In this document: piece after piece, positions 35,576 through 44,471 of the stretch
Numbering within the stretch: position 1 is the first letter of the stretch
Layout of the letters: every line of letters begins with the position of its first letter
Assembly (NCBI RefSeq): GCF_013363755.1
Contig: NZ_CP054840.1
Span: 820,001 to 884,000, forward strand
DNA from: Comamonas antarctica
GTDB lineage: Bacteria; Pseudomonadota; Gammaproteobacteria; Burkholderiales; Burkholderiaceae_C
DNA length: 64,000 nucleotides
Direction: 5' to 3'
Notes under the pieces: model-generated
Databases searched by the model: none
Seen by the model: the letters and a program-made list of their open reading frames with translations, nothing else
Told to the model about the DNA's origin: nothing
Position numbers and translations under genes: made by a program

Positions 35576-36769
35576 TCAGTTGGCGAACGCCGCAATGCCG
35601 GTCTGCGCCCGGCCCAGGATCAGCGCGTGCACGTCATGCGTGCCTTCGTAGGTGTTGACCACTTCGAGGTTCACCAGATGGCGGGCCACGCCGAATTCGT
35701 CGCTGATGCCGTTGCCGCCCAGCATGTCGCGCGCCAGGCGGGCGATGTCCAGGGCCTTGCCGCAGTTGTTGCGCTTGATCAGCGAGGTGATCTCGACCAC
35801 GTTCTGGTGTTCGTCCTTCATGCGGCCGACGCGCAGCGCGGCCTGCAGGCCCAGCGTGATTTCGGTCTGCATGTCGGCCAGCTTCTTCTGCACCAGCTGG
35901 TTGGCGGCCAGCGGGCGGCCGAACTGCTTGCGGTCCAGCGTGTACTGGCGCGCGGTGTGCCAGCAGGCTTCGGCCGCGCCCATCGCGCCCCAGGCAATGC
36001 CGAAGCGTGCGCTGTTGAGGCAGGTGAACGGACCCTTGAGGCCGCGCACTTCGGGGAAGGCGTTTTCTTCGGGCACGAACACGTCGTCCATGACGATTTC
36101 ACCGGTGATCGAAGCACGCAGGCCGACCTTGCCATGGATGGCCGGCGCGCTCAGGCCCTTCCAGCCCTTTTCCAGGATGAAGCCGCGGATCTGGCCGACC
36201 GCGCCGCCTTCGGAGACTTCCTTGGCCCAGACCACGAACACGTCGGCCACGGGGCTGTTGGTGATCCACATCTTGCTGCCCTTGAGCTTGTAGCCGCCGT
36301 CGACCTTGTAGGCGCGCGTGGCCATCGAGCCCGGGTCGGAGCCGTGGTCGGGTTCGGTCAGGCCGAAGCAGCCGATGAACTGGCCGCTGGCCAGCTTGGG
36401 CAGGTATTTCTGCTTTTGTTCCTCGGTGCCGAACTCATTGATCGGCACCATGACCAGCGAGCTCTGCACGCTGGCCATCGAGCGGTAGCCCGAGTCGATG
36501 CGCTCGATCTCGCGCGCCACCAGGCCGTAGCTCACATAGTTCAGGCCCGCGCCGCCGTAGGCGGTGGGAATGGTCGGGCCGAGCAGGCCGAGTTCGCCCA
36601 TCTCGCGGAAGATGCTGACGTCGGTCTTTTCATGGCGGAACATTTCCAGCACGCGCGGCGCGAGCTGGCCCTGGCAATAGTCGCGCGCGGCGTCGCGCAC
36701 CATGCGCTCGTCTTCGGTCAGTTGCTGGTCGAGCTGGAAGGGATCGTCCCACTGGAATTGGCTGGCCAT
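35576..36769 (-). CDS. gcdH: Glutaryl-CoA dehydrogenase
   Basis: The 397-residue FAD enzyme oxidises and decarboxylates glutaryl-CoA to crotonyl-CoA. It shows the acyl-CoA dehydrogenase signatures [16 protein letters not shown] and [18 protein letters not shown]. It has [34 protein letters not shown] and a C-terminal [22 protein letters not shown], in which the Glu is the catalytic base. That ending is characteristic of GcdH. It is encoded with a class III CoA-transferase and a LysR regulator. Together they form a glutarate or lysine/aromatic lower pathway leading to acetyl-CoA. Confidence 0.93.
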   Translation of the reverse strand: MASQFQWDDPFQLDQQLTEDERMVRDAARDYCQGQLAPRVLEMFRHEKTDVSIFREMGELGLLGPTIPTAYGGAGLNYVSYGLVAREIERIDSGYRSMASVQSSLVMVPINEFGTEEQKQKYLPKLASGQFIGCFGLTEPDHGSDPGSMATRAYKVDGGYKLKGSKMWITNSPVADVFVVWAKEVSEGGAVGQIRGFILEKGWKGLSAPAIHGKVGLRASITGEIVMDDVFVPEENAFPEVRGLKGPFTCLNSARFGIAWGAMGAAEACWHTARQYTLDRKQFGRPLAANQLVQKKLADMQTEITLGLQAALRVGRMKDEHQNVVEITSLIKRNNCGKALDIARLARDMLGGNGISDEFGVARHLVNLEVVNTYEGTHDVHALILGRAQTGIAAFAN

Positions 36770-36875
36770 GTCTGTCTCCTCGGATGCATTGAATACGGGG
36801 CTGCGGCCACGGGCTTGCGGTTTGCGCATGGTGGGCAGCGACTGGTGGCGATCCTAGGCGGTTGCTACTCCAGCG

Positions 36876-36892
36876 GCAAACGATTTGTTTGC
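36876..36892. promoter_or_regulatory. Palindromic operator candidate upstream of gcdH
   Basis: GCAAAC-N5-GTTTGC is a perfect 17-bp dyad about 107 bases before the gcdH start, between it and the LysR stop. Size and position suit a LysR-type recognition site. Confidence 0.5.
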
Positions 36893-36907
36893 ATCCAGAT
36901 ATGAGAT

Positions 36908-37819
36908 TTATGCATTGTGGTTGGTGTTTGCCCTCCACTGCCGCTGCACGCTTTCGGTCAGCAGCCCGGCAAAGGCCTGCGCCGCCGCGCTGCGCGAGGT
37001 GCGCGCATTCCACAGCAGGCTCGCGGTGCGCATCAGCGAGGGCTTGAGCACGCGCGCGCTGAGCCCCTGGCCGTGCAGCGCCGCGGCGCGCTCGGGCACG
37101 ATGCAGGCCAGTTGCGGGCCGCAGCGGCAGGCTTCGATCAGCGCATGCACCGATTCCATCTCGACCATGACCTTGGGCTGCACACCCGCGGCGCGCAGAT
37201 GCTCCTCGACCAGCCGGCGCGTGGCAAAACGCCGCGACAGCAGCGCCAGCGGCACGTCCTGCAACTGCTGCAGCTTCAGCGGCCCGCGCGCGGCCAGCGG
37301 GTGGTCCGCATGGGCGACGAACTGCATGTGCTCCTCGAACAGCGGCTCGGAATCGACGCCCGCCACACCCGCGGGGTGGAAAGCCATGCCCAGGTCCAGA
37401 TCGCCGCTGAGCAGCAGGGCCTCGATCTCGGGCGCGAGCAGTTCGCGCAGCACGACCTGGATCTTGGGGTAGCGCGCATTGAATGCCGCCACCGCCGAGG
37501 GCACCAGCGTGTGCAGCGAGGTCGGGATGACGCCCACGGTGAGCTGGCCGGCCTGCAGGCTGGCGAGGTCGGCCAGCGCCATGCGCCCGGCTTCGAGTTC
37601 CTGCAGCGCGCGCGCCGCATAGTCCTTGAACACCACGCCGGCCTGCGACAGCTTCAGGCCGCGGCCCACGCGCTCGAACAGCGCCACGCCGAGTTCCTCC
37701 TCGAGCAGGCGCAGGCCGTGCGACAGCGTGGATTGGGTGACGAACAACTGCTTGGCCGAGCTCGTCAGATGCTCGGTTTTGGCGATGTCGAGGAAGTAGC
37801 GCAGTTGCCGGATTTCCAC
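36908..37819 (-). CDS. LysR-family transcriptional regulator
   Basis: The roughly 303-residue protein starts IEIRQLRYFLDIAKTEHLTSSAKQLF-like (VEIRQLRYFL, GTG start at 37819). A winged helix-turn-helix (FVTQSTLSHGLRLLEEELGVALFER) and a two-lobed effector domain follow. An ATG 39 bases upstream would add 13 residues not seen in LysR proteins and overlaps a TCCAT-CGA-ATGGA dyad; neither start has a good ribosome-binding site. It is divergent from catB and precedes gcdH, so it may control either the catechol (CatR-like) or the glutarate (GcdR-like) genes. Divergence favours catB. Confidence 0.88.
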   Translation of the reverse strand: MEIRQLRYFLDIAKTEHLTSSAKQLFVTQSTLSHGLRLLEEELGVALFERVGRGLKLSQAGVVFKDYAARALQELEAGRMALADLASLQAGQLTVGVIPTSLHTLVPSAVAAFNARYPKIQVVLRELLAPEIEALLLSGDLDLGMAFHPAGVAGVDSEPLFEEHMQFVAHADHPLAARGPLKLQQLQDVPLALLSRRFATRRLVEEHLRAAGVQPKVMVEMESVHALIEACRCGPQLACIVPERAAALHGQGLSARVLKPSLMRTASLLWNARTSRSAAAQAFAGLLTESVQRQWRANTNHNA

Positions 37820-37853
37820 TAGGGTTTGCCCGAATAAGAGAAGAACGTTCGAT

Positions 37854-37898
37854 TCCATCGAATGGATAGACCGATATTAATCATTGGATGGATGGAAT
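37854..37898. promoter_or_regulatory. LysR-type operator candidates between regulator and catB
   Basis: TCCAT-CGA-ATGGA (37854-37866) fits the T-N11-A LysR box. A further ATGGAAT half-site lies at 37892-37898. All lie 70-110 bases upstream of the catB ATG. Confidence 0.5.
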
Positions 37899-37965
37899 GC
37901 ACGCCATTAAGCTGCGATTCCAACGGCCTTTTTTCGTCCCGGCCGGCCTCAGACAAGACCTCCGC

Positions 37966-39147
37966 ATGAGCCAAGAATTCACCATCGAGCGCCTCCAGGT
38001 GCGCATCCTGGACATCCCCACCATCCGCCCGCACAAGCTGTCGTTTGGTTCGATCCAGCGCCAGAGCCCGGTCATCGTGCAGCTGTGGCTGCGCAACGGC
38101 GCCTGCGGTTTCGGCGAGGCCGCGACCATTGGCGGGCCGTCGTGGAACGAGGAGTCGCCCGAGAGCATCGCGCATGCGATCGAAAACTACCTCGCGCCCG
38201 CGGTGCTGGGCCAGGCCGCGGGCGGCATCGAGCAGGTGCTGGCGCGCATGGACCTGGCCTGCAAGGGCAATGCGTTCGCCAAGTCGGCCGTGGAAATGGC
38301 GCTGATCGACGCGCTCGCCCGCACCTTGAACATTCCCGCGTGGCAGCTGCTGGGCGGCAAGCTGCACCAGAGCCTGCCCCTGGCCTGGACCCTCGCCAGC
38401 GGCGACGTCGAGCGCGACCTGCAGGAAGCGCAGCTGCGCCTGGAGCAGCGCCGCCACCGGATCTTCAAGATGAAGATCGGCGCGCGCGCGCCGCAAGACG
38501 ACGTGGCGCATGTGACGCGCATTGCGCGCGGCCTGCCGGGCAGCGCGACGCTCACCGTGGACGTGAACCAGGCCTGGGACGGCAACACCGCGCGCCGCTA
38601 CCTGCCGCAGCTGATCGAGGCCGGCGTCACGCTGATCGAGCAGCCCGTGGCGAAGTGGAACGTGCCGGCGCTGCGCCAGCTCGCGCAGGAGCTGCGCGGC
38701 GCGCTGGTCATGGCCGACGAGACCGTCTGCACGCCGCAGGACGCGATGCTGCTGGCGCGCGAGCAGGCCGCGCATGTGTTCTCGCTCAAGGTGGCCAAGC
38801 ATGGCGGCCTGCTGCGCACGCGCAAGGTCGCAGCCGTGGCCGAAGCCGCCGATATCGGCTGGTATGGCGGCACCATGCTCGAGACTTCGATAGGCAGCGC
38901 GGCTTCGGCGCATGTGTTCTCGACACTGCCCGGCGCCCACCATGGCTGCGAGCTGTTCGGCCCGCAACTGCTCGTCGACGACATCGTCGAGCAGCGCATG
39001 CCCATTTCCGATTTCGAGCTGCAACTGCCCGATGGCCCGGGCTACGGCCTCACGGTCTCGCTGAGCCAGCTCGACCGCTTCGACCGCGCGCTGGCGGGCA
39101 GTCAGCCCCTGCATGTGGACCTGGGCCAGGCCGCGGCCAGCCGCTGA
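37966..39147 (+). CDS. catB: Muconate cycloisomerase
   Basis: The 393-residue enolase-superfamily enzyme converts cis,cis-muconate to muconolactone. The catalytic KMKIG motif follows FK near residue 165. Metal ligands are in TVDVNQAWD and TLIEQPV, with MADETV as the third, and KVAKHGG gives the opposite-face lysine. catC follows after 53 bases. The start ATG at 37966 gives the usual MCL N-terminus; the frame is open upstream to the regulator region. catA (catechol 1,2-dioxygenase) is not in the window. Confidence 0.92.
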   Translation: MSQEFTIERLQVRILDIPTIRPHKLSFGSIQRQSPVIVQLWLRNGACGFGEAATIGGPSWNEESPESIAHAIENYLAPAVLGQAAGGIEQVLARMDLACKGNAFAKSAVEMALIDALARTLNIPAWQLLGGKLHQSLPLAWTLASGDVERDLQEAQLRLEQRRHRIFKMKIGARAPQDDVAHVTRIARGLPGSATLTVDVNQAWDGNTARRYLPQLIEAGVTLIEQPVAKWNVPALRQLAQELRGALVMADETVCTPQDAMLLAREQAAHVFSLKVAKHGGLLRTRKVAAVAEAADIGWYGGTMLETSIGSAASAHVFSTLPGAHHGCELFGPQLLVDDIVEQRMPISDFELQLPDGPGYGLTVSLSQLDRFDRALAGSQPLHVDLGQAAASR

Positions 39148-39200
39148 GATTTTTCGGCCGCCGGCACGTGCCTGCGGCCCCGCTTCCAAGGAGACAACAA

Positions 39201-39476
39201 ATGCTATTTCTGGTCCGCATGGATGTGCGCATTCCCCACGACCTGCCGCTCGAGCAGGTCAACGATATCAAGGCGCGCGAAAAGGCCTATTCGCAGGAGC
39301 TGCAGCGCGACGGCCGCTGGCAGTCGATCTGGCGCGTGGTCGGCGAATACGCCAACTACAGCGTGTTCGACGTCGCGTCGAACGACGAACTGCACGAGCT
39401 GCTGCAGGGCCTGCCCCTGTTCCCGTACATGGATATCCAGGTGACGCCGCTCGCGCGCCACCCCTCGGCAATCTGA
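39201..39476 (+). CDS. catC: Muconolactone delta-isomerase
   Basis: The 91-residue protein begins MLFLVRMDVRIPHDLP, the canonical CatC start. It has the conserved EYANYSVFDV and LPLFPYMDIQVTPLARHPS ending. It isomerises muconolactone to 3-oxoadipate enol-lactone and normally assembles as a decamer. A strong AAGGAG precedes the ATG by 8 bases. It is the second step after CatB; its product is the substrate of PcaD encoded at 40572. Confidence 0.96.
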   Translation: MLFLVRMDVRIPHDLPLEQVNDIKAREKAYSQELQRDGRWQSIWRVVGEYANYSVFDVASNDELHELLQGLPLFPYMDIQVTPLARHPSAI

Positions 39477-39524
39477 GCCATCGGCCCGGATTTCGCCCCA
39501 CCAAAACGCTAACGGAGACAAGAC

Positions 39525-40511
39525 ATGAAACGCCAATTCCTCATCCAATCGCTGGCCGCCGTCGCGCTGGCCGCCTGCGCCCTTCCCACCTTTGCCCAGG
39601 GCAGCGCCGCCAACTGGCCCGACAAGCCGATCAAGTGGATCGTGCCGTTCCCGCCGGGCGGCGCCATGGATGCGATCGCGCGCACGCTGGGCGAGGTCGC
39701 GGGCCGCAAGCTGGGCCAGCCTTTCGTGATCGAGAACAAGCCCGGCGCGGGCGGCAACATCGGCGCCGACGCGGTGGCCAAGTCGCCGGCCGACGGCTAT
39801 ACGCTGATGATCACCTCGATCGGCATGGCCACCAATGGCGCGCTCTACAACAAGCTCAGCTACGACCCGGTCAAGGACTTCGCGCCCGTGAGCCTGCTGG
39901 CCGTGGTGCCGAACATCCTGGTCGCCGGCCCCAAGCAAGCCGATGTGAAGACCGTCAAGGACCTGATCGCCAAGGCCAAGCAGAACCCGGACAAGCTGAC
40001 CTATGCCTCGGCCGGCAACGGCACCTCCATCCACCTCGCGGGCGCCAGCTTCACCTCGCTGACCGGCGTGAAGATGCTGCACGTGCCCTACCGCGGCAGC
40101 GGCCCGGCCATCACCGACATGCTCGGCGGCCAGGTGGACTTCATGTTCGACAGCATCACCTCGGCGCGTCCGCACATCGAGGCCGGCAAGCTGCGCGCGA
40201 TTGCGATCACCACCAAGACGCGCTCGCCCTCGCTGCCCGACGTGCCCACGGTGGCCGAAGCCGGCGTGCCCGGCTATGAGGTCTCGCCCTGGTTTGCGAC
40301 CTTCATGCCGGCCGGCACGCCCGCGCCCATCGTCGAGAAGCTGGGCAAGACGCTCAACGAGGCCATGAACGATCCCGACGTCAAGAAGCGCTTCAGCGCG
40401 ATCGGCGCCGAGCCCATCGGCAGCACGCCGCAGGCACTGGCGGCGCACCTCAAGACCGAGACCGAGCGCTGGACCAAGCTGATCAAAGAGTCGAACATCA
40501 AGGTCGACTGA
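39525..40511 (+). CDS. Bug/TctC-family solute receptor in the cat operon
   Basis: The 328-residue protein has a signal peptide ending ALPTFAQ and Bug loops IKWIVPFPPGGAMDAIAR and VIENKPGAGGNIGADAVAKS. It sits between catC and pcaD in the same orientation, so it should bind an aromatic acid or muconate-type carboxylate in the periplasm. A good GGAG ribosome-binding site precedes it. A terminator hairpin follows directly. Confidence 0.92.
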   Translation: MKRQFLIQSLAAVALAACALPTFAQGSAANWPDKPIKWIVPFPPGGAMDAIARTLGEVAGRKLGQPFVIENKPGAGGNIGADAVAKSPADGYTLMITSIGMATNGALYNKLSYDPVKDFAPVSLLAVVPNILVAGPKQADVKTVKDLIAKAKQNPDKLTYASAGNGTSIHLAGASFTSLTGVKMLHVPYRGSGPAITDMLGGQVDFMFDSITSARPHIEAGKLRAIAITTKTRSPSLPDVPTVAEAGVPGYEVSPWFATFMPAGTPAPIVEKLGKTLNEAMNDPDVKKRFSAIGAEPIGSTPQALAAHLKTETERWTKLIKESNIKVD

Positions 40512-40525
40512 CCTGACTCCCACCG

Positions 40526-40546
40526 GGCCTGCTTGCAGGCCTTTTT
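40526..40546 (+). terminator. Intrinsic terminator between receptor gene and pcaD
   Basis: GGCCTGC (40526-40532) and GCAGGCC (40535-40541) form a 7-bp stem with a TT loop, followed by TTTTT. It ends 26 bases before the pcaD start, so pcaD expression from the cat promoter would need readthrough. Confidence 0.8.
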
Positions 40547-40571
40547 CATTTTGAATTTTCCGTTTGCCGCC

Positions 40572-41333
40572 ATGCCCGCACTGCATTCCATCACCGAGGG
40601 ACAGGGTCCCGTCATCGTTCTGAGCCACGCGCTGGGCTGCGACCTGCATATGTGGGACGAAGTCGCGGCACTGCTCAAGGACCGCTACACCGTCGTGCGC
40701 TACGACCAGCGCGGCCATGGGCAGTCGCCGGCGAGTGACGCCGCCTTCGGCATGCACGATCTGGCCCAAGACGCGGCCGAACTGATTGCCGCGCTGGGCC
40801 GCGGCCCGGTGCATTTCGCCGGTGTGTCGATGGGCGGCATGACGGCGCAGGCGCTGGCCGCGCTGCACCCCGATGCGGTGCAGACCATCACGATTGCCAA
40901 CTCGGCCGCGCAGTACGATGCCGCGGCGCGCCAGGGCTGGCAGGCCCGCATCGATACCGTGCGCGCGCAGGGCGTGGCAGCGATTGCCGAGGGCGCGCTG
41001 CAGCGCTGGCTGTCGCCCGAATTCCTCGCCGCCCATCCCGCGCGCGTGGCGCAGATGCGCGCGGCGCTGGTGCGGATTCCGGCCGAACCCTATGCGCAGG
41101 CGTGCGCGGCCGTGGCCGGCATCGCGCTGCATGCGACCAACCCCGGCATCCGCTGCCCGGCGCTGGTGATTGGCGGCACGCTGGATTTCGCCACGCCCAT
41201 GGCGCTGTCCGAGGAAATTGCCGCGGGCATCCCCGGGGCCGAGTTGGCGCGCATCGACGCCGCGCATATCAGCTGCGTCGAACAGCCGCAGGCGTTTGCG
41301 CAGTTGCTGGATGGGTTTATCCAGCGCGGTTGA
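40572..41333 (+). CDS. pcaD: 3-oxoadipate enol-lactonase (alpha/beta hydrolase)
   Basis: The 253-residue alpha/beta hydrolase has the nucleophile elbow GVSMGGM near residue 86. The oxyanion region LSHALGCDLHMWDE, YDQRGHGQSP, the acid loop VIGGTLDFATP and the catalytic His in DAAHISCVEQP follow. These match PcaD/CatD, which hydrolyses the enol-lactone to 3-oxoadipate. It follows catB, catC and a receptor gene. The ATG at 40572 fits the family; an in-frame TTG 39 bases earlier would translate the terminator. Confidence 0.9.
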   Translation: MPALHSITEGQGPVIVLSHALGCDLHMWDEVAALLKDRYTVVRYDQRGHGQSPASDAAFGMHDLAQDAAELIAALGRGPVHFAGVSMGGMTAQALAALHPDAVQTITIANSAAQYDAAARQGWQARIDTVRAQGVAAIAEGALQRWLSPEFLAAHPARVAQMRAALVRIPAEPYAQACAAVAGIALHATNPGIRCPALVIGGTLDFATPMALSEEIAAGIPGAELARIDAAHISCVEQPQAFAQLLDGFIQRG

Positions 41334-41351
41334 TTACTCTGTCGGGCAGGA

Positions 41352-41396
41352 CGTTCATCCTTCGACGCGGCCGGCCAGGCAAGCTCAGGACGAACG
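41352..41396. repeat. Extended unit of the dispersed palindromic repeat
   Basis: CGTTCATCCTTCGAC and CTCAGGACGAACG arms flank a GC-rich centre (GCGGCCGGCCAGGC) absent from the short units. The same type of central insertion is seen at 22327-22373 and 53328-53374. Confidence 0.85.
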
Positions 41397-41400
41397 CAGA

Positions 41401-42324
41401 CTATGTCTCACCGGCCCGCTGGTGCGGGTCACAAGCTGCCGGAAACGCGGCCTGCAGCGCTTCGCGCAGCGTATTGGCCACGCCATGGCGGCTTTCGCGG
41501 CGCCAGGCCAGATGCAATTCCACATCGAGCCCGGTGACACCGGCCAGCGGCTTGAAGCAGACATTGGCGTAACGCAGCTTCATTGCCGAACGCGGCACCA
41601 GCGCGACGCCGACATTGGCGTCGACCAGCGCCAGGATGGAGTGCGTATGGCTCAGCGTCTGCACCGTCTCGGGTGCCACGCCATGGGCGCGCAGCTGGCC
41701 CGCGACGATCTCGTACAGATAGCGTGACTCCGATGGGCAGAACTCGATGAAGGGCTGGCCTTGCAGCGCCGACAAGGGCACTTCGCCCTCGGCGGCCAGC
41801 GGGTGCTGCGCGGGCAGGGCCAGCATGAAGGGTTCGCGCAGCAGCGGCGCGGCGCCGCTGAAGCTGCGCGGCGCAAACGGCCGCACGATGCCCAGGTCGA
41901 TGCGGTCGGCGCCCAGGGCCTCGATCTGATCGACGGTCTGCATTTCCCTGAGCACCAGATGCACATCGGGCAGGCGCGTGCGGATGAAGGCCAGCAGCTG
42001 CGGCAGTATCGTGAAGCTGGCCGCGGGAATGAAGCCCAGCGTCACGCTGCCGGCTTCGGCCTGCATCGCGCGGCGCGCCGCAATGCTTGCCGCCTGGCTG
42101 CGCCGCAGGATGTCCTCGGCTTCGCGCAGGAAGATGCGGCCGGCCACGGTGAGGCGCACCGCGCCGCCCGAGCGCTCGAGCAGCTGCACGCCGACTTCAT
42201 GCTCGAGCAGCTGGATCTGCCGCGTCAGCGGCGGCTGGGTCATGTTCAGCAGCGCCGCGGCGCGGCCGAAGTGCAGCTCGGAAGCCACCGCCACAAAGCA
42301 TCGGAGTTGGGTCAGTTGAAACAT
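41401..42324 (-). CDS. LysR-family transcriptional regulator
   Basis: The 307-residue protein has the N-terminal winged helix (LRCFVAVASELHFGRAAALLNMTQPPLTRQIQLLEHEVGVQLLER) of the BenM/CatM-like group and a LysR substrate domain. It is divergent from the DHDPS-family gene at 42426 and presumably activates that operon in response to its sugar-acid substrate. A T-N11-A dyad overlaps its own start. Confidence 0.9.
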   Translation of the reverse strand: MFQLTQLRCFVAVASELHFGRAAALLNMTQPPLTRQIQLLEHEVGVQLLERSGGAVRLTVAGRIFLREAEDILRRSQAASIAARRAMQAEAGSVTLGFIPAASFTILPQLLAFIRTRLPDVHLVLREMQTVDQIEALGADRIDLGIVRPFAPRSFSGAAPLLREPFMLALPAQHPLAAEGEVPLSALQGQPFIEFCPSESRYLYEIVAGQLRAHGVAPETVQTLSHTHSILALVDANVGVALVPRSAMKLRYANVCFKPLAGVTGLDVELHLAWRRESRHGVANTLREALQAAFPAACDPHQRAGET

Positions 42325-42325
42325 G

Positions 42326-42340
42326 ATTCATTTATTGAAT
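42326..42340. promoter_or_regulatory. LysR-box dyad ATTCA-N5-TGAAT
   Basis: The perfect dyad ATTCATTTATTGAAT contains T-N11-A (42327-42339) and touches the LysR start codon. It is a plausible autoregulatory site and activator site for the divergent operon 86 bases away. Confidence 0.6.
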
Positions 42341-42425
42341 GGCGGCATCCGATGTCTGGATTGGACGCCGCCGCGCGGCACTCCTAGAGTCACTGTTCTT
42401 GAACAACAGTCTCCTGGGAGCCCAC

Positions 42426-43337
42426 ATGACTTCATTTACCGGCCCGGCCCTGCGCACAGCGCTCGATGGCATTTCGGGGATTCTGGTCACGCCTTTCGAT
42501 GCCAGCGACACCGTCTGCAGCGCGCCGCTGCAACCCGTGGTCGATCGCGCCGTCGATGCCGGCGTGCAGGTGCTGGTGGCCAATGGCAACACCAGTGAAT
42601 TCTATGGGCTGCAGGCGCACGAGGCCGAGCGCATGGTGCATGTGGCTGCCGAATGCGTGGCCGGCCGCGTGCCCTTGCTCGGCGGCGTGGGCCGCAGCGT
42701 GCACGAGGCGCGCGCGCTGGCCAAGGCCTCGGCCAAGGCCGGCGCCGCGGCGCTGATGGTGCACCAGCCGCCGGATCCGTTTGTCGCGCCGCGCGGCGTG
42801 GTCACCTATGTGCAGCAGATCGCCGAGGCCGCAGAAGGCCTGCCGCTGGTGCTGTACCTGCGCAATGAAAACATCGGCCTGGCGACGATCGAGGCGCTGT
42901 GCCGCATTCCCGAAGTGGTCGGCGTGAAGTGGGCCTCGCCCACGCCGCTGGTGCTGGCCGAAATCATCCGCCGCACCGCGGACCGCAATCTGGCCTGGGT
43001 CGGCGGCCTGGCCGAAGTCTGGGCGCCGCCTTTGTACGCGGTGGGCGCGCGCGGCTTCACCTCGGGGCTGATCAATGTGTTTCCCGAGCGTTCGGTGGCC
43101 ATCTACAACGCGCTGGAGCAGTCCGACTACGCGCTGGCCATGCGCCTGATCGGCCAGATGCTGCCTTTCGAGGAACTGCGCGCCCAGGAGAACAACGGCG
43201 CCAACGTCACCGTGGTCAAGGCCGCGCTGCAGTGGATGGGCAACGACTGCGGCGCGACGCGCGCGCCCTCGGCCTGGCCGCTGAGCGCCGCGCAGCAGCA
43301 GCAGCTCGAGACGCTGCTGTCCGGCTGGAAGGCGTAA
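42426..43337 (+). CDS. DHDPS/KDG aldolase-family dehydratase (5-dehydro-4-deoxyglucarate dehydratase-like)
   Basis: The 303-residue class I aldolase-fold protein has GILVTPFDASD, VLVANGNTSEFYGL (in place of the GTTGE loop), the Schiff-base Lys in VVGVKWASP and a Tyr in LVLYLRN. It is followed by a receptor gene and an NADP-type semialdehyde dehydrogenase gene. Such a trio turns a 2-keto-3-deoxy sugar acid into 2-oxoglutarate semialdehyde and then 2-oxoglutarate. Glucarate/galactarate breakdown is the likeliest pathway, with L-arabinonate or hydroxyproline intermediates as alternatives. Confidence 0.78.
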   Translation: MTSFTGPALRTALDGISGILVTPFDASDTVCSAPLQPVVDRAVDAGVQVLVANGNTSEFYGLQAHEAERMVHVAAECVAGRVPLLGGVGRSVHEARALAKASAKAGAAALMVHQPPDPFVAPRGVVTYVQQIAEAAEGLPLVLYLRNENIGLATIEALCRIPEVVGVKWASPTPLVLAEIIRRTADRNLAWVGGLAEVWAPPLYAVGARGFTSGLINVFPERSVAIYNALEQSDYALAMRLIGQMLPFEELRAQENNGANVTVVKAALQWMGNDCGATRAPSAWPLSAAQQQQLETLLSGWKA

Positions 43338-43420
43338 GCCTGTGGCCGCAGCGCCCGGCTCCTGCCCGGCGCTGCGGTGCTTCCCGTGAGCGACCGATAA
43401 CTATTAAGGACAGACAAACC

Positions 43421-44410
43421 ATGCCAACGCGCCGCACCCTCCTGGCCCTCGCACTGCTTTCGCCGCTGTGTTCCATTGCTTCCGCCCAGAGCTCAGCCGC
43501 CCAGAGCTCAGCCGCCCACAGCTTTCCCGCCCGCCCGATCACCATCGTGGTCGGCTCGACGCCGGGCAGCGCCACCGACGGCCTGGCGCGCGCCGTGGCC
43601 GCCGAAGTCGGCAAGGAAACCGGGCAATCGGTGATCGTCGACAACCGCGCGGGTGCTTTTGGCGGCATCGCGGCCCAGCATGTGGCGCGCGCCCAGCCCG
43701 ACGGCTACACGGTCTTCATGACCACCAACACCACGCAGTCGGCCAACCCGCACCTGCTCAAGAAGCTGGCCTATGACCCGCTCAAGGACTTCGCGCCGGT
43801 GGCGCTGCTGGCCAAGGGCCCGCTGCTGCTGGTGGTCAACCCCAAGCTGGGCGTGAACAGCATCGCCGAACTCGTGGCGCTGGCCAAGCGCCAGCCGGGC
43901 AAGCTCAACTACGGCTCGGGCAGTTCCTCGGCGCAGGTCGCCACCGAGCTGTTCCAGCAGATGACGGGCACCGAGTTCAACTATGTGCCCTACCGCGCCA
44001 ACCCGCCGGCGGTGATGGACCTGATCGCGGGCCAGACCGATCTGATGATCGTCGACCTGGCGACCACCGTGCCCCAGGTCAAGGCCGGCAAGCTCAAGGC
44101 GCTGGGCCTGAGCAGCCCGGGCCGCTTGTCGCTGATGCCCGGCGTGCCGGCGATCAGCGAGTCGCTGCCGGGCTATGAATTCGGCTACTGGAATGCGCTG
44201 TATGCGCCCGCGGGCACGCCCGCGCCGGTGGTGAACAAGCTCAACGCGCTGATGCGCAACGCGATGCAGACGGCCTCGGTGCGCAGCGTCGCGCAGCAGT
44301 CGGGCATGGAGACCACGCTGTCCACGCCCGAGGAAATGAACCGCTTCCAGATCGCCGAGTACGAGCGCTGGGGCAAGATCATCAAGACCGCCGGCATCGA
44401 ACCCGAATAA
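43421..44410 (+). CDS. Bug/TctC-family solute receptor in the sugar-acid operon
   Basis: The 329-residue protein starts after a TAAGGA site. The signal peptide (LALALLSPLCSIASA) is followed by a small internal repeat, QSSAAQSSAA, encoded by a 15-base tandem duplication. Bug loops are ITIVVGSTPGSATDGLAR and VIVDNRAGAFGGIAAQHVA. It lies between the dehydratase and dehydrogenase genes, so the ligand is probably the sugar diacid they degrade. Confidence 0.9.
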   Translation: MPTRRTLLALALLSPLCSIASAQSSAAQSSAAHSFPARPITIVVGSTPGSATDGLARAVAAEVGKETGQSVIVDNRAGAFGGIAAQHVARAQPDGYTVFMTTNTTQSANPHLLKKLAYDPLKDFAPVALLAKGPLLLVVNPKLGVNSIAELVALAKRQPGKLNYGSGSSSAQVATELFQQMTGTEFNYVPYRANPPAVMDLIAGQTDLMIVDLATTVPQVKAGKLKALGLSSPGRLSLMPGVPAISESLPGYEFGYWNALYAPAGTPAPVVNKLNALMRNAMQTASVRSVAQQSGMETTLSTPEEMNRFQIAEYERWGKIIKTAGIEPE

Positions 44411-44432
44411 GCGGCCGCCGCCCATTGCCATC

Positions 44433-44456
44433 GGGCGCCCCGCGGGGCGCCCTTCC
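44433..44456 (+). terminator. Hairpin after the receptor gene (possible weak terminator or attenuator)
   Basis: GGGCGCCCC (44433-44441) and GGGGCGCCC (44444-44452) form a perfect 9-bp stem, but the following TTCC is too short a T-run for efficient intrinsic termination. It may reduce expression of the downstream dehydrogenase. Confidence 0.4.
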
Positions 44457-44471
44457 ATTTGAAAGAAGCAC

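Noticed and set aside
43485..43520. Tandem 15-base repeat at the start of the receptor gene as a contingency locus
   Set aside because: The unit is a multiple of 3, with two copies only; it adds QSSAA to the region just after the signal peptide and would not shift the frame.
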